Shown here piece by piece: positions 1 to 5,468 of a DNA stretch of 5,468 bases. Every line of letters begins with the position of its first letter. The first letter of the stretch is position 1. A model generated the notes under the pieces. The model saw only the letters and a list, made by a program, of their open reading frames with translations, ran no database searches and was not told the DNA's origin. This DNA comes from Betaproteobacteria bacterium (lineage in GTDB: Bacteria > Pseudomonadota > Gammaproteobacteria > Burkholderiales > SG8-39). The position numbers and the translations under genes are program-made. The stretch spans positions 1 through 5,468 of the forward strand of contig JAFAGU010000389.1 in NCBI GenBank assembly GCA_019237595.1, given 5' to 3'.

Positions 1-723
1 CTGCCCGTCGACAGCGAGCACAACGCCGTCTTCCAGTGCCTGCAGGACGTCAAGAGCGTGCGCCGCATCCTCCTCACGGCCTCGGGCGGGCCGTTCCGCG
101 CCCTGCCATTGGAGGCGCTCGCCATGGTCACGCCGGAGCAGGCGTGCGCGCATCCGAATTGGGTCATGGGGCGCAAGATCTCGGTGGATTCCGCGACCAT
201 GATGAACAAGGGGCTGGAGGTGATCGAGGCAAGGTGGCTCTTCGACATGCCGGCGGAGCGCATCGAGGTGCTGATCCACCCGCAGAGCATCGTGCACTCG
301 CTCGTGGAATATAGCGACGGCTCGGTCATCGCCCAGCTCTCGAACCCCGACATGCGCGTCCCGATCGCCCACGCGCTAGCCCACCCTGATCGCGTGGACT
401 CCGGCGCCCGGCGGCTCGACCTCCCGACCATGAGGACGCTCAGCTTCGAGAAGCCGGACGAGAAGCGTTTCCCGTGCCTCGGCCTCGCGTATGCGGCGCT
501 CGCCTCGGGCGGGGCCGCCCCGGCCGTGCTGAACGCCGCGAACGAAGTGGCGGTGCAGGCGTTCCTCGAAGGCAGGCTCGCGTTCAACCGCATCGCGGAA
601 GTGATTTCGGCTGCGCTCTCTGTCGCGCGGAGCCGAACGGCGGAGAGCCTGGATGCGGTGCTCGCCGCCGACGAGGAGGGACGCAGGCTCGCGGCCGCTC
701 GTCTCGAGGCGGTCGCCGCATGA
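1..723 (+). CDS. dxr: 1-deoxy-D-xylulose 5-phosphate reductoisomerase, 3' part (5' end outside window)
   Basis: Dxr converts 1-deoxy-D-xylulose 5-phosphate to 2-C-methyl-D-erythritol 4-phosphate with NADPH and a divalent metal, the committed step of the cytosolic MEP isoprenoid pathway. The frame is open from base 1, so the gene starts upstream. The visible 240 residues are the catalytic and C-terminal parts of a protein that is normally about 400 residues; the N-terminal NADPH-binding domain is missing. Seen in the fragment: LPVDSEHN (metal ligands D4 and E6), the flexible-loop region TASGGPF (S28), HPNW (H51), then KISVDSATMMNKGLE with S64, N69, K70 and metal ligand E73, and later LIHPQS and LNAANE. 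All match known active-site positions of the E. coli enzyme. The stretch between SEHN and SGGP is about 12 residues shorter than in E. coli, as I recall that sequence. The TGA stop overlaps the rseP start (ATGA), which suggests translational coupling. Identification is near certain. Confidence 0.98.
   Translation: MPVDSEHNAVFQCLQDVKSVRRILLTASGGPFRALPLEALAMVTPEQACAHPNWVMGRKISVDSATMMNKGLEVIEARWLFDMPAERIEVLIHPQSIVHSLVEYSDGSVIAQLSNPDMRVPIAHALAHPDRVDSGARRLDLPTMRTLSFEKPDEKRFPCLGLAYAALASGGAAPAVLNAANEVAVQAFLEGRLAFNRIAEVISAALSVARSRTAESLDAVLAADEEGRRLAAARLEAVAA
706..709 (+). promoter_or_regulatory. Probable Shine-Dalgarno site for rseP
   Basis: GAGG lies ten bases before the ATG at 720, inside the last codons of dxr. 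It is the only purine-rich match at a workable distance and supports that ATG, whose protein starts directly with the first membrane segment as expected for RseP. The match is short and could be chance in GC-rich coding sequence. Confidence 0.4.
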
Positions 724-2069
724 TCGTCCTGCAGAAGTTCCTGTGGTTCATAGTCGCGCTTGGCGTCCTGATCGTCGTGCACGAATACGGCCACTATCTC
801 GCGGCGCGGCTCTGCCGGGTCAAGGTGCTGCGCTTCTCGGTCGGCTTCGGGCGGCCGGTCTTTTCGCGCAGGCTCGGCCCCGACGGAACGGAATGGGCGA
901 TCGCCGCCGTCCCGCTCGGCGGCTACGTGAAGATGCTGGACGAGCGCGAGGGCCCGGTGGAAGCGGCCGAGGTGCATCGCGCGTTCAACCGGCAGAACGT
1001 CTGGAAACGGTTCTTCATCGTCGCTGCGGGGCCGGCGTTCAATTTTCTCTTCGCCGTGCTTGCGTACAGCGCGCTCTTCATGCACGGGTTGCCCGAGGCA
1101 CGCCCGGTGCTCGCGGAGCCTTCCTCGGGCACGGCAGCCCAGGCCGCCGGGCTGCACGGGGGCGAGCTCGTGCGTCGAATCGACGGCGAGGCGATCGCCA
1201 CGTGGTCCGACGTGCGCTGGCGCATCGTCCAGGCGGCGATCGAGCGCCGGTCGGTCGAGCTCGAGACTTCCGACGACCAGGAACGGCTCTCGACGCATCG
1301 CCTCGATCTCGCCGCCCTCGGCGAGGACGCCGACAAGGATGTCGTCGCGCTCGCGGGCCTCGCCCTGCAGCCGCCCACCTTCGAGCCGGTGATCGGCGAC
1401 GTGCTCGCGCAGAGCGCGGCCGAGCGCGCCGGCATCAAGGTGGGCGATCGCGTGCTGCGCGTGAGCGGCACGCCGGTGCCGGCGTGGCGCGATTTCGTGC
1501 GCCTGGTGCAGGCGAGTCCGGGCAAGGCGCTCGCGGTCACGATCGAGCGCGGCGAGCTCACGCTGGTGCTCGAGCTCACGCCCGATACGGTCCAGCAGAA
1601 TGGCAAGACCATCGGCCGCGCCGGAGTGAGCCCGAAAGGCTCGGGAAAATACTTCGCCGATGTGAGCTATGGCCCGTTGAAGAGCCTCGCCAAGGGCGTA
1701 TCGCAGACCTGGGAGCTCTCCGCGTTCACGTTGCGCACGCTCGGCAAGATGGCCGTCGGGCAGGTTTCGTGGAAGCACATTTCCGGGCCGATCACGATCG
1801 CGGACGTCGCCGGGCAATCCGCGCTCCTGGGATGGATCGCGTTCGTGCAGTTCCTCGCCGTGGTCAGCATCGGCCTCGGCGTGCTCAACCTGCTGCCGAT
1901 CCCGCTGCTCGACGGCGGACACCTGATGTATTATGCGATCGAGGTCGTCAAGGGCAGGCCGGTTTCCGAGCGTGCAATGGAGCTCGGGCAGCGCGTGGGG
2001 CTCGCGCTGCTGCTTGTCATGATGGCTTTTGCTTTCTACAACGACATCAACCGAATAATCAGCGGCTGA
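720..2069 (+). CDS. rseP: RIP metalloprotease RseP (site-2 protease, sigma-E pathway)
   Basis: RseP is an inner-membrane zinc protease. In E. coli it cuts the anti-sigma factor RseA within the membrane after DegS cleavage, releasing sigma-E, and it also clears remnant signal peptides. The 449 residues match the E. coli length (450). Seen in order: first membrane segment (about 4-20) running into the zinc motif HEYGH (21-25); second segment about 98-119 with GPAFNF at 104-109; two periplasmic PDZ domains, about 126-190 and 220-285, the second containing AGIKVGDRVL; third segment about 371-392 leading into NLLPIPLLDGGH (390-401), where D398 is the third zinc ligand; and a last segment about 426-440. 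All catalytic residues are present. The ATG at 720 was chosen because it puts HEYGH at the usual position; upstream in-frame starts would add a low-complexity extension lying within dxr. It overlaps dxr by four bases and sits one base before bamA. Confidence 0.98.
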   Translation: MIVLQKFLWFIVALGVLIVVHEYGHYLAARLCRVKVLRFSVGFGRPVFSRRLGPDGTEWAIAAVPLGGYVKMLDEREGPVEAAEVHRAFNRQNVWKRFFIVAAGPAFNFLFAVLAYSALFMHGLPEARPVLAEPSSGTAAQAAGLHGGELVRRIDGEAIATWSDVRWRIVQAAIERRSVELETSDDQERLSTHRLDLAALGEDADKDVVALAGLALQPPTFEPVIGDVLAQSAAERAGIKVGDRVLRVSGTPVPAWRDFVRLVQASPGKALAVTIERGELTLVLELTPDTVQQNGKTIGRAGVSPKGSGKYFADVSYGPLKSLAKGVSQTWELSAFTLRTLGKMAVGQVSWKHISGPITIADVAGQSALLGWIAFVQFLAVVSIGLGVLNLLPIPLLDGGHLMYYAIEVVKGRPVSERAMELGQRVGLALLLVMMAFAFYNDINRIISG

Positions 2070-2070
2070 A

Positions 2071-4353
2071 ATGATTCGTAGGGGGGGGATCGTCGCGGCG
2101 CTCGCCGCGTGCGTGCTTGCGGCCGCGTCCGCGTGGGCGCAGTCCTTCGCTCCCTTTACGGTGCGCGACATCCGGGTCGAGGGGCTCCAGCGCACCGAGC
2201 CGGGAACCGTCTTCTCCTACCTGCCGGTCAAGGTCGGGGAGACCATGAACGAGGAAAAGGCGCAGGCCGCGCTGCGCGCGCTCTTCGCGACCGGCTTCTT
2301 CCAGGACGTGCGCCTCGAGGTCGATCGCGACGTCCTCGTCGTGATCGTCCAGGAGCGGCCGGCGATCGCGCAGATCGACTTCACCGGCCTGCGGGAGTTC
2401 GAGCCCGACCAGCTGAGGAAGGCGCTGCGCGAGCTCGGCCTCGCCGACGGGCGCATTTTCGATCGCTCGCTCCTCGACACGGCCGAGCAGGAGATCAAGC
2501 GCCAGTACCTTTCGCGGGGCCTCTATGCGGCGGAGGTGCAGACCACCGTCACGCCCCTCGAGCGCAACCGCGTCGGCATCAGCATCGCCGTCACGGAAGG
2601 GGAGACCGCGAAGATCCGCGGCATCAACATCGTGGGCGCGCGCGCCTTCACCGAGAAGGAGCTCCTGCGCGAGTTCACGCTGCGCACGCCCGGCATCCTC
2701 ACCTGGTACACCAAGCACGACCGCTACTCGCGCGAGAAGCTCAGCACCGACCTGGAGGCGCTGCGCTCGTTCTACCAGGACCGGGGATACCTCGACTTCT
2801 CGATCGACTCGACGCAGGTGTCCATCACGCCGGACCGGCAGGACATCTACATCACCGTCAACATCAGCGAAGGCGAGAAGTACACGGTGTCCGGCGTGGA
2901 GCTGAGCGGCCAGATGCTCGTGCCGCGCGAGGAGCTCGAGAAGCTGATCCAGCTCAAGCCCGGCGACGTGTTCTCCCGCCGCAAGCTCGCCGCGAGCACG
3001 AAGGCGATCACCGACCGGCTCGGCAACGAGGGCTACGCCTTCGCTAACGCCAACGCGGTCCCCGAGACCGACAAGGAGAACCACACGGTCTCGTTCAACA
3101 TCGTCGTGGACCCCGGCCGCCGCGTCTACGTGCGCAGGATCAACGTGCTCGGCAACAGCAAGACGCGCGACGAGGTGGTCCGGCGCGAGATGCGCCAGCT
3201 CGAGGGCGCGTACTACGACGCCTCGAAGATCCAGCTCTCCAAGCGGCGGATCGACCGCACGCAGTACTTCAACGACGTGACGGTTGACACGCAGCCGGTG
3301 GAAGGCAGCGCGGACCAGGTGGACGTCAACTACACGGTGAAGGAGAAACCGACCGGCGCCTTCGCTATCGGCGCCGGCATCTCGAGCGTGGAGAAGCTCG
3401 TCCTCACCACGTCGATCTCGCAGAGCAACGCGTTCGGTACGGGGAAGTTCGTCTCCGCGGCGATCAGCTCGGGCTCGATCAACAAGGTGTACTCGCTTTC
3501 CTATCTCGATCCGTACTTCACCGTCGACGGGGTGAGCCAGGGCTTCGACGTCTATCGGCGAAAGACGGACGCCACCTCGCTTGCCGTCGGTCCCTACGCC
3601 ACGGACTCGTACGGCGGCGGGGTGAAGTTCGGCTATCCCATCAGCGAGACGGTCGGCGTGAACGTCGGCTTGAACGTCGAGTCGGTGAGCCTCAACGTCT
3701 TTGACACGAGCCCGCTCCAGTACATCAACTTCGTCAACCAGTTCGGCAGCCACTATTCGTACGGCTCGCTGAACGGAGGCTGGACCCGCGACACGCGCGA
3801 TAGCTTCCTTCGCCCGACGTCCGGATCCCTGTCGAGGATCGGGGCAGAATTCGCGCAGGGCGACCTGCAGTACTACCGGCTCGGGTACCAGCAGCAGAAC
3901 CTCTGGCCGCTCACACGCGAGTACGCGTTCTCGGTGCGCGGTGATTTCGGTTACGCGGGCGGGCTCGGCGGGCGGCCACTGCCGTTCTTCAAGAACTACT
4001 ACGCCGGCGGCCCCGACTCGGTCCGGGGCTACACGGCATTTTCGCTGGGACCCAGGGACCAGAACGGCAACGCGATCGGCGGCAACAAGAAGGTCACGGG
4101 ATCGGCGGAATTCCTCATGCCCTTCCCGGGAGCCGAGAAGGAGCCGTCCCTGCGGCTTGCCGCGTTCCTCGACGCCGGCCAGGTGTACGGTTCGGGCGAC
4201 CGTGTCTTCTCGGACCTGCGGTATTCGACGGGCCTCGGCCTGAGCTGGACCTCGCCCTTCGGCCCGCTGCGGCTGTCGTTCGCCTTCCCGCTCAACCGCA
4301 AGGAAGGGGATAACGTGCAGAGGTTACAATTCACGTTCGGCACCGTGTTCTGA
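2071..4353 (+). CDS. bamA: Outer membrane protein assembly factor BamA (Omp85/YaeT)
   Basis: BamA is the essential core of the BAM complex, which folds beta-barrel proteins into the outer membrane. The 760-residue product has a signal peptide with RR near the start and likely cleavage at AWA|QS after A23. Five periplasmic POTRA domains follow, with approximate starts at 26 (FTVRDIRVEGL), 97, 181 (KIRGINIVGARAF), 271 and 351 (RVYVRRINVLGNSKT). The 16-strand barrel runs from about 430 to the end. VRGY at 651-654 is the conserved loop-6 motif with R652, and the C-terminal strand LQFTFGTVF ends in phenylalanine, the usual beta-signal. It is somewhat shorter than E. coli BamA (810), with no domain missing. 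The start is one base after the rseP stop, without a clear ribosome binding site, so translation probably depends on ribosomes finishing rseP. Codons 4-6 contain an eight-G run. In E. coli this gene is under sigma-E control; no such promoter could be recognised here. Confidence 0.98.
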   Translation: MIRRGGIVAALAACVLAAASAWAQSFAPFTVRDIRVEGLQRTEPGTVFSYLPVKVGETMNEEKAQAALRALFATGFFQDVRLEVDRDVLVVIVQERPAIAQIDFTGLREFEPDQLRKALRELGLADGRIFDRSLLDTAEQEIKRQYLSRGLYAAEVQTTVTPLERNRVGISIAVTEGETAKIRGINIVGARAFTEKELLREFTLRTPGILTWYTKHDRYSREKLSTDLEALRSFYQDRGYLDFSIDSTQVSITPDRQDIYITVNISEGEKYTVSGVELSGQMLVPREELEKLIQLKPGDVFSRRKLAASTKAITDRLGNEGYAFANANAVPETDKENHTVSFNIVVDPGRRVYVRRINVLGNSKTRDEVVRREMRQLEGAYYDASKIQLSKRRIDRTQYFNDVTVDTQPVEGSADQVDVNYTVKEKPTGAFAIGAGISSVEKLVLTTSISQSNAFGTGKFVSAAISSGSINKVYSLSYLDPYFTVDGVSQGFDVYRRKTDATSLAVGPYATDSYGGGVKFGYPISETVGVNVGLNVESVSLNVFDTSPLQYINFVNQFGSHYSYGSLNGGWTRDTRDSFLRPTSGSLSRIGAEFAQGDLQYYRLGYQQQNLWPLTREYAFSVRGDFGYAGGLGGRPLPFFKNYYAGGPDSVRGYTAFSLGPRDQNGNAIGGNKKVTGSAEFLMPFPGAEKEPSLRLAAFLDAGQVYGSGDRVFSDLRYSTGLGLSWTSPFGPLRLSFAFPLNRKEGDNVQRLQFTFGTVF
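2081..2088 (+). repeat. Eight-G homopolymer in bamA signal-peptide codons
   Basis: Eight consecutive G residues span codons 4 to 6 of bamA (AGG GGG GGG), encoding R4-G5-G6 at the start of the signal peptide. The run is read directly. With eight Gs the frame is intact through all of BamA, so the count as given makes a working gene; one G more or fewer would put the start out of frame. Confidence 0.9.
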
Positions 4354-4368
4354 GGTCCGCGTTTTGAG

Positions 4369-4383
4369 ATGATGCCCGCATGA
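4369..4383 (+). other. Four-codon mini reading frame ending on the skp start codon
   Basis: In the 26-base bamA-skp gap lies ATG ATG CCC GCA TGA, in the bamA frame and not the skp frame. Its stop overlaps the skp ATG as ATGA. GAGGT at 4352-4356, overlapping the bamA stop, is twelve bases upstream of the first ATG. It could help ribosomes leaving bamA to reload near skp, or be chance. No expression evidence exists in the sequence. Confidence 0.2.
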
Positions 4384-4922
4384 CCCTTCGCTTGCGCCTC
4401 ACCGCCGCGCTTCTCGCCGGCGCGACGATCGCCGCCGCCACCCCCGTCCTCGCCCAGAACGGAAACGGCGCTGGGGCGCTCAAGATCGGGTTCGTCAATA
4501 CGGAGCGAATCCTTCGCGATGCGAAGCCGGCACAGGCGGCGCAGCGCAAGATCGAGGCGGAATTCAAGAAGCGCGACGACGAGCTCGCGCGCATGGCGGA
4601 CCAGCTGAAGCGCCTGCAGGACGACCTCGACAAGAATTCCGTCACGATGAGCGAGACCCAGCGGCGGAACAAGGAGCGCGAGTTCGGCGACCTGAACCGA
4701 GACTTCCAGCGGAAGCAGCGCGAGTTCCGCGAGGATCTCAACCAGCGCCGGAACGAGGAGCTCGCGGGGGTGGTCGACCAGGCAAACCGCGTGATCCGCC
4801 AGATCGCCGAGCAGGAGAAGTACGACCTCGTCGTCCAGGACGTCGTCTATTTCAGCCCGCGGATCGACATCACCGACAAGGTGATCAAGGCGCTCGAAGG
4901 CGCCAAGCCGCCGACGAAGTGA
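4380..4922 (+). CDS. skp: Periplasmic chaperone Skp / OmpH family
   Basis: Skp is a trimeric, jellyfish-shaped periplasmic chaperone that holds unfolded outer-membrane proteins between the Sec translocon and BAM. The 180-residue product has a signal peptide with arginines at 4 and 6, a hydrophobic stretch and likely cleavage at VLA|QN after A25. A short glycine- and asparagine-rich linker follows (26-33). The body begins with the family strand KIGFVNTERIL (35-45). A long, highly charged alpha-helical coiled coil spans about 50-145, and the body closes with KYDLVVQDVVYFSPRIDIT (147-165) and a final helix. It is somewhat longer than E. coli Skp (161 residues with signal), partly through the linker and a short lysine-rich tail. 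The ATG at 4380 gives a complete signal peptide; the two ATGs at 4369 and 4372 are in another frame. Only weak Shine-Dalgarno potential is seen (GAG at 4366-4368). Position between bamA and lpxD is the conserved one. Its stop overlaps the lpxD start. Confidence 0.96.
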   Translation: MTLRLRLTAALLAGATIAAATPVLAQNGNGAGALKIGFVNTERILRDAKPAQAAQRKIEAEFKKRDDELARMADQLKRLQDDLDKNSVTMSETQRRNKEREFGDLNRDFQRKQREFREDLNQRRNEELAGVVDQANRVIRQIAEQEKYDLVVQDVVYFSPRIDITDKVIKALEGAKPPTK

Positions 4923-5468
4923 GCGCGGGCGGCGCTCCGGTCGCGGGGCCGTTCACCCTCGCGCAGATCGTGGAGCGCCTGGGAGGGCGCGTCGTCGGCG
5001 ATGCCGCGACGCAGATCCGGCAGGTCGGATCCCTCGGGAACGCTTCCGCAGGCCAGCTTGCCTTCCTGTCGGGACTCAAGCACAAGGCCGAGCTCGCGGC
5101 CACGCGTGCCTCGGCGGTGATCCTCTCGGAAGAGCACCAGAACCTCACGGGCCTTCCGCGCATCGTCTGCAAGAACCCGTACGCCTATTTCGCCAAGGTA
5201 TCGCAGCTCTTCAATGCGCTGACGGTCCAGCCCGAGGGAATCGATCGCAAGGCCTTCGTCTCGGCGACGGCAAAGATCGGCGCTCGGGTCTCGATCGGCC
5301 CGGGCTGCGTGGTCGGCGACGAGGTGACGATCGGCGAGGGCAGCTGCCTCTATCCGAATGTCACGATCTACCCACGGAGCGTCGTCGGCGCCCGGTGCGT
5401 CCTGCACGCCGGCGCCGTGATCGGCGCGGACGGCTTCGGCATCGCGGAGGAGGACGGACGCTGGGTCA
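4919..5468 (+). CDS. lpxD: UDP-3-O-(3-hydroxyacyl)glucosamine N-acyltransferase LpxD, 5' part (3' end outside window)
   Basis: LpxD transfers a 3-hydroxyacyl chain from acyl carrier protein to the 2-amino group of UDP-3-O-acylglucosamine, the third step of lipid A synthesis, in the cytoplasm. The frame is open to the window edge, giving 183 residues of about 340. Seen: N-terminal uridine-binding domain (about 12-105) beginning FTLAQIVERLGG, with FLSGLKHK (49-56) and KNPYAYFAKV (85-94); then the left-handed beta-helix of hexapeptide repeats from about 108, for example AKIGARVSIGPGCVVGDEV, followed by LYPNVTIY and GAVIGADGFG (165-174). These match E. coli LpxD closely. The catalytic histidine (H239 in E. 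coli) lies beyond the window. The GTG at 4919 is the best start: it overlaps the skp stop as GTGA and leaves an 11-residue lead before FTL; no ATG is available nearby. The ribosome binding site is weak, so coupling to skp is likely. fabZ and lpxA usually follow. Confidence 0.96.
   Translation, partial: MSAGGAPVAGPFTLAQIVERLGGRVVGDAATQIRQVGSLGNASAGQLAFLSGLKHKAELAATRASAVILSEEHQNLTGLPRIVCKNPYAYFAKVSQLFNALTVQPEGIDRKAFVSATAKIGARVSIGPGCVVGDEVTIGEGSCLYPNVTIYPRSVVGARCVLHAGAVIGADGFGIAEEDGRWV

Noticed and set aside
474..719. Upstream in-frame extension of rseP beginning inside dxr
   Set aside because: It would add about 82 arginine- and glycine-rich residues unlike any RseP. The ATG at 720 gives the family length and motif position.
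1960..2070. Possible sigma-E-type promoter before bamA
   Set aside because: E. coli has sigma-E control of this region, but I found no convincing GAACTT-spacer-TCTGA match in the end of rseP.
653..2074. A 473-codon plus-strand frame overlapping rseP
   Set aside because: It is an arginine- and alanine-rich shifted shadow of rseP, with no domain; the rseP frame has all catalytic motifs.
2059..3753. A 564-codon open frame on the minus strand, opposite bamA
   Set aside because: Its product is a low-complexity mix rich in R, D, A, V, L, E and H with no recognisable domain, typical of the complement of GC-rich coding sequence. The plus strand carries an unmistakable bamA.
4310..4380. Possible promoter or terminator around the bamA-skp gap
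   Set aside because: TTACAAT at 4323-4329 looks like a -10 box, but no matching -35 box was found, and there is no hairpin followed by a T run after bamA.
4847..5407. A 186-codon minus-strand frame opposite the skp end and lpxD
   Set aside because: The plus strand encodes clear LpxD motifs here. The minus-strand product is compositionally biased and resembles no known family.

Overview
The window is GC-rich, densely coding and entirely plus-strand. It holds five genes of one envelope-biogenesis locus: dxr (3' part), rseP, bamA, skp/ompH and lpxD (5' part). This gene order is the well-known proteobacterial outer-membrane biogenesis cluster. The gene order, high GC, the BamA L6 loop written VRGY followed further on by GGNKK, and the Skp C-terminus PRIDITDKVIKAL together suggest a betaproteobacterium. 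That placement is inferred from memory of the families; no search was run, and genus cannot be told.

Layout. Bases 1-723 encode the last 240 residues of DXP reductoisomerase (isoprenoid MEP pathway). Its stop overlaps the ATG of rseP (720-2069), the site-2 zinc protease of the sigma-E envelope stress response. One base after the rseP stop, bamA (2071-4353) encodes the outer-membrane beta-barrel assembly protein, with signal peptide, five POTRA domains and barrel. After a 26-base gap, skp (4380-4922) encodes a periplasmic coiled-coil chaperone for outer-membrane proteins. Its stop overlaps a GTG start for lpxD (4919 to the window edge), the N-acyltransferase of lipid A synthesis, cut off by the window.

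How they fit together. RseP helps trigger the response to misfolded outer-membrane proteins, Skp carries those proteins across the periplasm, and BamA inserts them. LpxD makes the lipid A precursor of the outer leaflet. Dxr feeds isoprenoid synthesis, including the undecaprenyl carrier. The near-zero spacing points to one co-transcribed, translationally coupled unit. There is no gene-free stretch longer than 26 bases. I see no RNA gene, mobile element, CRISPR array, convincing promoter or terminator.

This is an ordinary, conserved housekeeping region and I found no sign of an undescribed system. The few points worth a second look are small: an eight-G run in the bamA signal-peptide codons, the lack of a ribosome binding site before bamA, and a tiny reading frame ending on the skp start codon.
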